The notes: a model not told the origin generated them from the letters alone. A stretch of 31,593 bases of DNA from CAJPPJ01 sp963545265 (GCA_963545265.1 CAUUHY010000009.1:1-31593); one strand, 5' to 3'. Shown: positions 8,328 through 17,227, counted from the first letter of the stretch. Translations and numbers: made by a program.

Positions 8328-8805
8328 AAATAAACAAATAAATATATATATAATTTATACCTATATAAACTGGATATTTACCTAACCCTACTTTAGACAA
8401 TATTATTATTCCCATCAAAGGTATTAAAGTTAACAAAAAATTTATAGTAGAAAACAAAACCTTAGATAACGGAAAAATATATTTAGGTATATATACTTTA
8501 CTAATTAAAGAAAAATTATCTATAATGCTACCTAAAGATACTCCTGTAGCATCAGTGAAATAGTTCCATACAACAATACCAATCATTAAATATACTAGAT
8601 AATTAACTCCTTCAACAGCAAATCTAAACATATTAGAGAAAACAATAGACATTACAGTCATCATAAGTATTGGATATAATAAACTCCATACAATCCCCAA
8701 TACACTTCTCTTATATTTTACTTTAAAGTCTCTATTTATTAATTGTTTTAATAAAAAGCTATATTTTTTTAAATTATTAAAAATTAATTTTGAAGATTGT
8801 ATCAT
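8275..8805 (-). CDS. ABC-2 polysaccharide export permease, N-terminal half (frameshifted)
   Basis: Together with the ATPase this permease would flip a lipid-linked glycan across the cytoplasmic membrane. The N-terminal part shows the family start INRDFKVKYKRSVLGIVWSLLYP, then membrane segments and GIVVWNYFTDATGVSLGSI and VYIPKYIFPLSKV, all typical of TagG/Wzm/RfbA permeases. After about residue 152 it enters an AT-dinucleotide and TAAA-type repeat (8321-8352) and then translates as unrelated residues to a stop at 8275, while the true C-terminal half continues in another frame. As read, no full-length permease is made. The cause may be a real mutation, reversible repeat slippage or a sequencing error. 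The ATG at 8803-8805 overlaps the flavoprotein stop by one base and has a good ribosome binding site. Confidence 0.85.
   Translation of the reverse strand: MIQSSKLIFNNLKKYSFLLKQLINRDFKVKYKRSVLGIVWSLLYPILMMTVMSIVFSNMFRFAVEGVNYLVYLMIGIVVWNYFTDATGVSLGSIIDNFSLISKVYIPKYIFPLSKVLFSTINFLLTLIPLMGIIILSKVGLGKYPVYIGINYIYIYLFIYVYFGHEFYIFRIFSIL
8321..8352. repeat. Simple-sequence repeat at the permease frameshift
   Basis: Plus-strand reading shows an imperfect tandem of TAAACATAAA/TAAACAAATA followed by ATATATATATA (8342-8352). Both permease reading frames are open across it. Gain of one AT unit (+2) or loss of one 4-base unit (-4) would restore a full-length permease. Confidence 0.7.
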
Positions 8806-10073
8806 TATTTCTCCTTACTATTTAATTTATCAGCTAATTCTTTAGCCCATAACATTGAATCTTCCATAGAATTATAAGTCCACTTACCATATCTACCTAA
8901 AGTGTAAAATCCTAAACTTTCATTTTCTAATAATATTTGATCAAGTTTTTCTTGAGTATATTTATTTATATGAACATATGCAGGATTCATAATTATAGCT
9001 TCATAAGATTCTAATTCATTATTAGAGTCTTTTATTCCAACTTTTTCTAAATTTTTTAAAGTATTTTCCATTTCTTCTGGAATATTAATATTAGCATTTT
9101 TATCAAATCCTATTTCAACATATAAACTTAATTTATCGCTACCTAGAATATTGTTATAAAATCCTACTCTATAAAAATTTAAATTTTTGTCTGGAAAATA
9201 TAGCCAATGTTCATCGTGAAAATTTTTAGATTTAAATTTAAAACCTAAATTTAAAACCAATACTTTATTATATGACATTTCTTTAACTATATTTTCGTTT
9301 CCATTTATCATAGATAAAGCATTATTTAAAGGAATTGTATTTATTAATCTATCATAATAAATTTTTTCTCCATCACTTAGTTCAACATATTTTTCTTTCA
9401 TGTTAATATGTTGTACCTCTTTATTAAAAAGGATTTTATCTTTATTAAGTTTTGAATAAATTTTATCAATAAAATATTGAGTCCCTTTTCTCAAATACCA
9501 AAAATTAGCATTATAACTTTTAACTTTTGATTTTTTCATATTTTTGATTATTTCATCTTTATCAGCATAAGGAAAAAATCTTCCCATTGCATTAATATCT
9601 AATTTTGCTAAATCTGTAGCATATAACTTTTCGTTATAAGGTTTTAAAAATTTTTCAGTAATACTTTTACCAAACTTATTATAAAGCATATCTAAAAAAT
9701 CTTTTTCAATTATCTCTTCTTTAGTAAACAAATCATATAAACAATCAATAAACTCTTCTTTTTCTAATTGATGAATATGAGTTTGAAATGGGAAATCAAT
9801 TAATTTATCTTTATAAAAAATTTTAGTACATTTTTCTTTTTCAATTAATTCTTCTCTTTCTACTAAATCTAAAAATAATTTTTTTAACTCTTCAGTTTTA
9901 AAATGATAAAAATGTCCTGCATAATCCCAAGTGAATCCATCTTTTTTTATAGTTCTACAATATCCACCATATGTATTATCTTTTTCTAAAATTAGATAAT
10001 CATCATTTTTTAAAAAATATGCAAAGCTTAAACCAGATATTCCTGCTCCTATGATCAGATTTTTAATTTTCAT
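8805..10073 (-). CDS. UDP-galactopyranose-mutase-like FAD flavoprotein
   Basis: This 422-residue flavoprotein has an N-terminal FAD Rossmann motif, IIGAGISG (GAGISG at 9-14), E30 for the ribose, and GGYCRT near 36-41. The segments WDYAGHFYHF, IDFPFQTHIHQL, FGKSITEKFLKPYNEKLYA and the C-terminal GRYGKWTYNSMEDS parallel UDP-galactopyranose mutase, notably the PFQ-x-x-IH and KPYN-KxxA signatures of the eukaryotic-type branch. The expected reaction is ring contraction of a nucleotide sugar (UDP-Galp to UDP-Galf), but the substrate is an inference and other amine-oxidase-fold enzymes of glycan clusters are possible. It sits between a glycosyltransferase and the export permease, overlapping the permease start by one base. 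Confidence 0.75.
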   Translation of the reverse strand: MKIKNLIIGAGISGLSFAYFLKNDDYLILEKDNTYGGYCRTIKKDGFTWDYAGHFYHFKTEELKKLFLDLVEREELIEKEKCTKIFYKDKLIDFPFQTHIHQLEKEEFIDCLYDLFTKEEIIEKDFLDMLYNKFGKSITEKFLKPYNEKLYATDLAKLDINAMGRFFPYADKDEIIKNMKKSKVKSYNANFWYLRKGTQYFIDKIYSKLNKDKILFNKEVQHINMKEKYVELSDGEKIYYDRLINTIPLNNALSMINGNENIVKEMSYNKVLVLNLGFKFKSKNFHDEHWLYFPDKNLNFYRVGFYNNILGSDKLSLYVEIGFDKNANINIPEEMENTLKNLEKVGIKDSNNELESYEAIIMNPAYVHINKYTQEKLDQILLENESLGFYTLGRYGKWTYNSMEDSMLWAKELADKLNSKEK

Positions 10074-10115
10074 AAATTTAATTCTCCTTTATCAAAAAAT
10101 ATAATAACATATTTT

Positions 10116-12668
10116 TTATTTTTTTAATAACTTTTTAGCTAGATTTACCATCGGAATAAACAAACCATTAAATAATTTTCTATGAAAATATATTGATTTA
10201 CCACTATACTTTTGATTATAAACTTCCGGATATTTTTTTAATTTAAAATCAAAGTTTTTAAATTCTTTATTATTTTTAAATAAAGATATAACAATTCTAT
10301 ATTGACCTTCCACTAAAGGAACAATAAGATTATTCATAATATAATCTCTTTTATATTTTTCTATATCTTTATAATTAGTGTATAATTCATCTATCAATCT
10401 AAATATAACTTTCTCGTGATTTTTATAATTTTTTTTCCATGATTCAGGACTTACACTTTGTCCTTGACGACCAAGATAATAATTATAAATTGTTATTGGA
10501 TAATAAACGATTGTAGATGATGCTATATAAGTAATAAAATTATATTCCATATCTACATAAAAACATTTCTCATCTATTAAAAAATTATATTTTTTTATAT
10601 TATCTAATTTATAAGTTGCTGTAGAAAGCAATGGCCCCCATTTTTTAAAACCATATCCTTCATATGACATTAGATTTAAATAATTTTTTTGAAAAGGAAT
10701 AAAATTATCATAATTTTTTACTTCTACTTTTATATTGTCAATAGAAAAATCCTCAACGTAATCTGTAAGAACAATATCAGAATCTTCTTGTTCTAGATGC
10801 TCTAAAAATTTTGTAAAATTATCGGTTATAAAATAATCATCTCCATCCATTAATCTAACATATTTTCCTCTTGCTGATTTTAAACCAACATTTATAGTAG
10901 ATCCATGACCTCCATTTTCTTTATCTATAACCTTCAATGATTTAAAAATTTTGGTTAAGTCATAAGCTATCTTATATGTATTATCTTTTGATCCATCATT
11001 TACAACTATAACTTCTATTCTATTTGATAATTTATGATTTAACAAAGAATATATTCCATTAGAAATCCATTTTTCACAATTATATGCTGGTACTATTATA
11101 GATAGTAATATATCTTTATCTTGTTTTTTATTTATGCTTGTATAAGTATAATTTTGATCTTGAGTAATTAATTTTAAATCTCTATTTAAAGTTTCTTTTG
11201 TTCCACAATTTTTTAAAACTTCATTGTGACACTCTTCAGATACTCTTAAAAATTCTAAAGGATTTAAATAAAAATATTCTATTATATTGGCCATGCTTAT
11301 ATAATCATCAACTTCAAAATAATTAATATTATTTTCTTGCAAAAAATTACTAAGTCCTGTATTTTTAGAAACTAATGGAATAGTCCCAACCATTGCAGAT
11401 TCTAATGTTGAAACACCTTGAGTATCATATCTACTTGCAAACAAAGAAATTCCGTTTTCTTGATACATTTTATTCATATCTTCAAAAGATAAAAATTCAT
11501 TTATTATTTTTACATTAGTAAATTTTTCTATTGGTTTTAGTAAAATATCATGCATTTCACCTTTTCCATATATGCAGAATTCTAACTCTTTAAAATAATC
11601 TTTTTTTGATAATTCTAAAATAACTTTTACATTAGTATCAATAGAATAAGAATCTAAATTATGAAAACTTCTAATCATACATATTTTTTTACGTTGTTCA
11701 ATATCCTTCTTCTTATATTTAAAAATATCTTCGTTTATCTGATTTGGTATAATATGAAATTTATTAAATTTAATATTTAATAATTCTTCACTTCTATCTT
11801 TTAAAAATTTACTTACAAAAACAAACTCAACGTTTTCTTTGTTATTCCATTTTCTAAATAAATCATCTTTTACTTTAAAATTTTCTTCTTCTAGCAAGTT
11901 TATTTTATAATCTGGAGAAAAATATTGTTTACAAATTTTATTTCTATCTCTATATAAAATTTCTGCTCCGTGACAATATAAATATATTTTAGTATTTAAA
12001 ATTTTTGAAGCTTCTAATACCTGAGCATAAGATTCATTAAAGAAATGAATCAATATCTTTTTATAAATAGTTGTCTCTAAATGTTTTCTTAAAAAATAAT
12101 AACTAATGCAATTAACTTCAATTCCATCATATATATATTTATAATTATAATTTTTATTCGTAACTACTAAAAGTTTAATTGATATTTTATTAGCTATATA
12201 TTCTTTATATCTATTATGAAAATAAGCACAATTATATTTATTTTCATTATATGGATATGTAGGAAGGATTAATAACATGTCTCTTTTTTCTTTTTCTACT
12301 TCACTTATTATATAATCATTATTATCAGAAAATTCGACTTCTATATTTTTTAATAAAAATTTTGAATTAGCTGGTACTGTTATACCTACAAAAACTAGTT
12401 TATATTTATTTATTAATTCTAATTCAGAATTAGGAATAGTTTCAGCTAAAATAGTTTTATTACGATTTAAAACCTTAATTTTAATATCCGTATTATTATA
12501 ATTATCTATATAATTTTTAATTGTTATAAATTTATTTTTAACGTATATTGGTTGTAAAAATACTACATAACTAGGTTTGGAAGTAATATTTTCAATTAAA
12601 TAACCATTTTTATCATTAGAAAATTTTAACTTATTTTTTATAATTTTAAACTTTAAATTTAATTTCAT
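10116..12668 (-). CDS. Three-part glycosyltransferase: N-terminal domain + GT4 + GT2 (copy A)
   Basis: An 850-residue paralogue of the 4657-7206 gene with the same three parts. The unnamed beta-rich N-terminal domain is at about 1-128. The GT4-type domain is at about 130-505 (MLLILPTYPYNENKY, FVSKFLKDRSEELL, HIIPNQIN and GVSTLESAMVGTIPLVS near 418-434). The GT2 domain starts at 521 with LLSIIVPAYN and carries VVNDGSKDNT, ENGGHGSTINVG and DGDD at 608-611. A C-terminal helical tail ends in a basic segment that may touch the membrane. The two copies are clearly diverged, so they probably add different sugars or act at different steps. It lies 31 bases after the UbiA-family gene. Confidence 0.85.
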   Translation of the reverse strand: MKLNLKFKIIKNKLKFSNDKNGYLIENITSKPSYVVFLQPIYVKNKFITIKNYIDNYNNTDIKIKVLNRNKTILAETIPNSELELINKYKLVFVGITVPANSKFLLKNIEVEFSDNNDYIISEVEKEKRDMLLILPTYPYNENKYNCAYFHNRYKEYIANKISIKLLVVTNKNYNYKYIYDGIEVNCISYYFLRKHLETTIYKKILIHFFNESYAQVLEASKILNTKIYLYCHGAEILYRDRNKICKQYFSPDYKINLLEEENFKVKDDLFRKWNNKENVEFVFVSKFLKDRSEELLNIKFNKFHIIPNQINEDIFKYKKKDIEQRKKICMIRSFHNLDSYSIDTNVKVILELSKKDYFKELEFCIYGKGEMHDILLKPIEKFTNVKIINEFLSFEDMNKMYQENGISLFASRYDTQGVSTLESAMVGTIPLVSKNTGLSNFLQENNINYFEVDDYISMANIIEYFYLNPLEFLRVSEECHNEVLKNCGTKETLNRDLKLITQDQNYTYTSINKKQDKDILLSIIVPAYNCEKWISNGIYSLLNHKLSNRIEVIVVNDGSKDNTYKIAYDLTKIFKSLKVIDKENGGHGSTINVGLKSARGKYVRLMDGDDYFITDNFTKFLEHLEQEDSDIVLTDYVEDFSIDNIKVEVKNYDNFIPFQKNYLNLMSYEGYGFKKWGPLLSTATYKLDNIKKYNFLIDEKCFYVDMEYNFITYIASSTIVYYPITIYNYYLGRQGQSVSPESWKKNYKNHEKVIFRLIDELYTNYKDIEKYKRDYIMNNLIVPLVEGQYRIVISLFKNNKEFKNFDFKLKKYPEVYNQKYSGKSIYFHRKLFNGLFIPMVNLAKKLLKK

Positions 12669-12699
12669 TTTTTCTCCTTATTAATTTTTTTTAAATAAA

Positions 12700-13557
12700 C
12701 TATGTAAATATCAAAATCAAAAACATATATAAACTATATAAAATAATCGTTAATAACAACAATTTGTTTTCAAAAATGACATCTACTGGATTACCATATG
12801 AATTATTTTCTATTATTAAAGAATATTGCATAATTATTAATAGCAAAATTGGAATAGATATTAGATATAAATTAATTAAAACAGAACTTACATTTGCACA
12901 CCACAATGAATAAAAAACTATTGTAGCAGTTAAAAAAACATACATCATTTTATCTAAAAAATTTTTATTATATGCAATTAATACACTTCTTGTAGTTTTT
13001 CCAATTTTTAACATTTCATTTCTTCTTTTTGATAAGGCTAAATAATACGAAAAAGATATTATCGTTAAATAAAGCCAAGATGAAATTAGTACATTAACAA
13101 CTAAACATCCTAATATTACTCTTAATAAAAAACCAACCATTATACATGTTATATCAATTATTGGAATATTTTTTAATTTAATTGAATATATTATATTTAT
13201 AAAATAATAGATATTTAATATTATCAATTGATACAAGTTATTATTGTTATTTAATAAAATGATCATATTTGATAAAAAATACAACAAAAAATGAAATATA
13301 TATGCTTTTTTTACAGAAACTTCTCCACTCGCTATAGGTCTAAACTTTTTTTTAGGGTGTTTAGAATCTAAATCTTTATCTTTAATATCATTAAAAATAT
13401 AAATAGCAGAGCACAATAACGAGAATGATATAAAAGCTATAAATACACTTAAAATTAAATTAATATTTTTAAATTGATGACTAAATAAAAGAGGTAAAAA
13501 TATTAAAATGTTTTTAATATAATGCTTAACTCTAAATAATTTTAAATACTTTATCAT
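12700..13557 (-). CDS. UbiA-family prenyltransferase, decaprenyl-phosphate phosphoribosyltransferase-like
   Basis: An integral membrane protein of 285 residues with about nine hydrophobic segments. The Mg/diphosphate motif NDIKDKDLD (56-64) is followed directly by SKHPKKKFRPIASG, and a second conserved stretch reads YSIKLKNIPIIDITCIMVGFLLR. Both match the mycobacterial DPPR synthase group, which transfers 5-phosphoribose from PRPP to polyprenyl phosphate. They differ from the quinone and haem branches of UbiA. The expected product is a polyprenyl-phospho-ribose(-5-P), a lipid-linked pentofuranose donor, fitting the GT-C enzyme encoded just upstream. No matching phosphatase or DprE1/DprE2 epimerase is in the cluster, so ribose rather than arabinose is more likely. 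It overlaps the GT39 stop by one base. Confidence 0.8.
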   Translation of the reverse strand: MIKYLKLFRVKHYIKNILIFLPLLFSHQFKNINLILSVFIAFISFSLLCSAIYIFNDIKDKDLDSKHPKKKFRPIASGEVSVKKAYIFHFLLYFLSNMIILLNNNNNLYQLIILNIYYFINIIYSIKLKNIPIIDITCIMVGFLLRVILGCLVVNVLISSWLYLTIISFSYYLALSKRRNEMLKIGKTTRSVLIAYNKNFLDKMMYVFLTATIVFYSLWCANVSSVLINLYLISIPILLLIIMQYSLIIENNSYGNPVDVIFENKLLLLTIILYSLYMFLILIFT

Positions 13558-15059
13558 TAATTATCTCCTAAAAATTTTTTTGTTTTTCCAATAATATTAA
13601 AATTATAAAAATCATTTATCCCCAATAAACTTAATATTACTATTAAAAATGTAAACGAAAATTTATATCTCGGTTGTGATTCACCTAAAACAATCGTAAA
13701 TATAAATCCAAATATAAAAACTATTAAATATAATCTTTTGATATTTTGAGATATTGGGGTAAACATTAATGATATTAATAAGAAAAATAAAATAATATAG
13801 TAAAATAAATTAAATTTATTAATATATCTTAAAAAATATTTTAAATCTAATTCAGTATATTTATTACTTTTATTAAACCACTCTATAGAATAATAATCTG
13901 TTAATAAAGCATATTCAACTTTTTTAACTAACATATTTATAATATTTGAATTTCCTTTTATATTTTCTAATAATTTATTTTTCATCTCTTTATTCATTTT
14001 ATCAGTATCATAATTATATTTTTTTCCTAACGATTCTAAATATTTTATATTTCTTTCGTCCCAATAACCTTTCCCTTCGCTATTTAAACCTACATATAAT
14101 TTATTAGTTATAACAAAGTTTTTATTTAATTTTATATTAGTATATTTATAAAAAATTTTTTCAGATATCATAAAAATAAGACTAGAAAAAACAAAATATA
14201 TTAAAAAGAAATAAATAAAATTAAATACTATTTTCTTTGATATACCATTTTTAATAAAATTAATAATAAATATAAAAATAAATAGTACCAAAAATATACT
14301 TTGAATTGGTTTTAATAAAGATGTAAAACTTAATATTAAAACTATAAAAATTGGATAGAGATAATTTTTATAACTATAGTTTTGGTCCAAAACATCAAGA
14401 TATTCAAAAAATAAATAACTTATTAAAATTAAACCAAACTCTACAAAAAAGTCAGGAGTTACAAAACCTAAAAATAGTATTCTATTTGGATAAAAAGCAA
14501 ATAAAATTATAGAAAGAAGTGCAAAAATATTCTTAATTTTAAAATGTCTAGTTAAAATAAAATAGATTACTATTGAAGATAAAGTTGAAAATATTGCATT
14601 GATTATTACAAAAATTAATATATTATAATTAAAAATTTTTAAAATTAAACGTAAAATTATCGAGAAAAAAGTCCACCAATAATAATAAGTATCATAATTT
14701 TTATCTACTATAAAAGAAACAGCTTTTTCATAAGCAATAGCAAAGTCAGATACAGGTTTTATAATATTAGATATTTTTATAGCAAAAAAAACATTAAGTA
14801 TAAATATAACAAAAAAGAATAAATAAAAAATTGTTTTTTTACTTAGGTTAAATCTAATAATATTTTTAGATTTAAAAAAAGAGAAACTTGATATCAGCAG
14901 AATTAAAAATACTATTAAATATATAAATATATCTTTATATTTCAAACTATAATCATAAGTAAAAGAATAATTTATTCCTTTCCCTAAAATATATAGAAAA
15001 AAAACAAAAAGCATTATAGATAATAGAAAAAAAATTAAATTAGTTAAGATTTTTTTCAT
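13557..15059 (-). CDS. GT-C/GT39-like polytopic glycosyltransferase
   Basis: A 500-residue membrane protein with roughly a dozen hydrophobic segments. The first large external loop contains KPVSDFAIAYEKAVSF (D105), in the place where GT39/GT-C enzymes carry their catalytic acidic residue. A longer soluble loop occupies about 300-390. GT-C enzymes use polyprenyl-phosphate sugars as donors on the outer face of the membrane. This suits the neighbouring phosphoribosyl-polyprenol synthase homologue: the two could make and use a pentose donor. The start overlaps the acyltransferase 3' end by 20 bases and the end overlaps the UbiA gene by one. A Wzy-type polymerase is a less likely alternative. Confidence 0.7.
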   Translation of the reverse strand: MKKILTNLIFFLLSIMLFVFFLYILGKGINYSFTYDYSLKYKDIFIYLIVFLILLISSFSFFKSKNIIRFNLSKKTIFYLFFFVIFILNVFFAIKISNIIKPVSDFAIAYEKAVSFIVDKNYDTYYYWWTFFSIILRLILKIFNYNILIFVIINAIFSTLSSIVIYFILTRHFKIKNIFALLSIILFAFYPNRILFLGFVTPDFFVEFGLILISYLFFEYLDVLDQNYSYKNYLYPIFIVLILSFTSLLKPIQSIFLVLFIFIFIINFIKNGISKKIVFNFIYFFLIYFVFSSLIFMISEKIFYKYTNIKLNKNFVITNKLYVGLNSEGKGYWDERNIKYLESLGKKYNYDTDKMNKEMKNKLLENIKGNSNIINMLVKKVEYALLTDYYSIEWFNKSNKYTELDLKYFLRYINKFNLFYYIILFFLLISLMFTPISQNIKRLYLIVFIFGFIFTIVLGESQPRYKFSFTFLIVILSLLGINDFYNFNIIGKTKKFLGDN

Positions 15060-16110
15060 ATATTTCTCCTTTTCTATGATTTATTAATTTAAACATATAA
15101 TTTTTAATAATACTAATAACAATCCCCAAAATACAAATAAGCAAACTATAAAAAATTACATAAGCATATAATTTTTTAGAATTAATATGTTTTGAAACCG
15201 GGAAAATAATATACCACAAAACATTAACTAATTTTGGATATTCATGCAATAAATATATATCAAAAACAGATTTTGAAACTATATTTATAAACGAATTACT
15301 TTTTATATTTAGTTTTAAAAATATTATAAATATAATTGTACTTAACACTAGTAGTAATAATGAATTAGGTTGCCAAAAGTATACTGGTAATATTTTTAAA
15401 TTAATTGTATAGAAGTTTGACAAGTAAGAAAACAATATAAAAGATACTAAAAAACCTATACATAATGTTAAAATTAAGAACAATTTTTTAAAAGAATAAT
15501 TTAATATACTCATTTTTGATGAATACAATCTAAAATATCCACCTAATAAATATAAAAACAATAGCCATAGGATTCTATTATAATATTCAAAACCTTCAAC
15601 ATTTCCATCAAAAATTCCTAAAAATGTTGGAAATAAAGAAAATAATACTATAAATAAAATTAAAAGTTTTTTATATTCATTTTGATTAATATTATTAGCT
15701 AATTTATTTATATATGTGCTAAAAATATATATTATCAAGTAATCTGTTATATACCAATAATATGAAAAATTTATAAGAAAAATATCTTTTATATCAAAAG
15801 TGTATTTATTAAATAAAAACAGTATAGCTATTGCTAAAAATGAATATAAATAAATTTCGAAAATCAATTTAAAAATTTTTTTCTTTTCTATTTGATTTTT
15901 ATTTATTAAAAAATATCCAGAAATTATCATAAAAATATTTACTCCAATTTCTCCAAAATGAAAGAAAAAATAATATAAAAACTTATTATATTCTGGTAAT
16001 TTTGCAAATTCTATACCTTTATATACACAATGAAAAATCACTATCATAAAAATAGCTATAATTTTTAATAAATTTAAAGAACTATTTATTTTTTCTTTTT
16101 TTAAATTCAT
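15040..16110 (-). CDS. Acyltransferase-3 family membrane protein
   Basis: A 356-residue integral membrane protein with about ten hydrophobic segments. The start SSLNLLKIIAIFMIVIFHCV holds the family's active-site histidine (H27), followed by GEIGVNIFMIISGYFL, the characteristic second block. Members such as OatA or WecH move acetyl groups across the membrane onto cell-surface glycans. In this cluster it probably O-acylates the polymer or an intermediate. It has no extracellular SGNH domain, so it would need a partner or act alone as in WecH-type enzymes. Its ATG overlaps the upstream stop as ATGA. Confidence 0.88.
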   Translation of the reverse strand: MNLKKEKINSSLNLLKIIAIFMIVIFHCVYKGIEFAKLPEYNKFLYYFFFHFGEIGVNIFMIISGYFLINKNQIEKKKIFKLIFEIYLYSFLAIAILFLFNKYTFDIKDIFLINFSYYWYITDYLIIYIFSTYINKLANNINQNEYKKLLILFIVLFSLFPTFLGIFDGNVEGFEYYNRILWLLFLYLLGGYFRLYSSKMSILNYSFKKLFLILTLCIGFLVSFILFSYLSNFYTINLKILPVYFWQPNSLLLLVLSTIIFIIFLKLNIKSNSFINIVSKSVFDIYLLHEYPKLVNVLWYIIFPVSKHINSKKLYAYVIFYSLLICILGIVISIIKNYMFKLINHRKGEIYEKNLN

Positions 16111-17198
16111 GCTTTTATAATAGTTTGTAATAAGTTAATTACTATCCCTTCTAGTTCTTCATTAGTTGCTTCTCTTACTGTAGAATCAACTTTTGTTAAA
16201 GTTACATTTTTATTCATATCAATATTAACTATTAAGTTAATATCGTTTCCTGTTAATTCTATATATTTTTCTTTTATATATATTAATTTCCATGTATATG
16301 TATTAGATAAATAATTATATTTTATATCATAATTATATTGATTAGATTTTGATGATATTAAAGTCATATCAAAATTAATATTATTATATTTTAAATTAAC
16401 ATTTTCAAAAATAGTATTATTTTTAATTTTAAGTTTTAAATCAATATTTTTATTTTTATAATAAACTGTTTTATATTCATTGTTAAAAACTATAGATATT
16501 TCTTTATCAATCAATACTTTTTGTATTTTATTATCTTTTGCATATACTACATATTCAAAAGATTCTTTATTTGAAAAATCACTATTTCCTTTATCATTAA
16601 ACTCTTTATTAGTAAGCTTTTTATATAATTCTGTAAAGTTTTTATCTTGAGATAATTCTTGGAAAAATGAGGCCATATCATCACTATTTATTTTCAAAAT
16701 ATATTTATCAATATTTTTTTCTTTAGTTTTTTTAAAATTAGATGGCTTTAATATTTTTTCTAATGCTTTTAACATCGAATTTTTAATAATCATATAATTT
16801 TCTTTATAATTTTGATTATTAATTAATGAAGAATTAACTAAATCTTTATTCTTTAAAAAACCTAAATTTTTAAAATTCGAATTATAAATATAAGCTTCTT
16901 TATTTTGATAAGTTAATATTGTATTATTAACTAAAATTTCAAAATCTGTATTTTTGTTTTTTATTTCAAAGTTTATTTTATTAAAAAAATTAGAATTTAT
17001 TTCAGCTTTTAATACAAAATTATTTATTTCTTTGCTTGGTAAATTACTTTCTATAACATTTGAAATTTCTTCAAAACTTTTCATAAGTAATGTTTTATCA
17101 CTAGTTTTATTTATTAAAAATATGTAAGTTAAAGAAAATATTAAAACTAAAATTGATATAACTAGTACTGATATCATTATTTTTTTATTATTTTTCAT
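16107..17198 (-). CDS. Hypothetical membrane-anchored extracellular protein
   Basis: This 363-residue protein has a single N-terminal membrane segment (about 7-29, MISVLVISILVLIFSLTYIF) after a short basic stretch. It has no lipobox cysteine, so it is anchored with a type II topology rather than lipidated. The rest is outside the membrane, rich in K, N, I and alternating beta-strand patterns, with a few helical stretches near 130-200. No enzymatic motif is seen and I do not recognise the family. It is the first gene of the polysaccharide cluster, with AGAGGAG before the ATG and a four-base overlap with the acyltransferase, which suggests a role in polymer assembly or attachment at the outer face. 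That role is inference only. Confidence 0.7.
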   Translation of the reverse strand: MKNNKKIMISVLVISILVLIFSLTYIFLINKTSDKTLLMKSFEEISNVIESNLPSKEINNFVLKAEINSNFFNKINFEIKNKNTDFEILVNNTILTYQNKEAYIYNSNFKNLGFLKNKDLVNSSLINNQNYKENYMIIKNSMLKALEKILKPSNFKKTKEKNIDKYILKINSDDMASFFQELSQDKNFTELYKKLTNKEFNDKGNSDFSNKESFEYVVYAKDNKIQKVLIDKEISIVFNNEYKTVYYKNKNIDLKLKIKNNTIFENVNLKYNNINFDMTLISSKSNQYNYDIKYNYLSNTYTWKLIYIKEKYIELTGNDINLIVNIDMNKNVTLTKVDSTVREATNEELEGIVINLLQTIIKA

Positions 17199-17221
17199 AA
17201 TATATCTCCTCTACTAAGGTC

Positions 17222-17227
17222 ATTATA
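17222..17227 (-). promoter_or_regulatory. Possible -10 element of the polysaccharide operon
   Basis: TATAAT reads on the minus strand just after the rplQ terminator U-tract and 24 bases before the first ATG of the cluster. A -35 element would have to lie within the terminator stem, where only a weak TTTATT is seen, so the promoter is uncertain. Confidence 0.35.
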
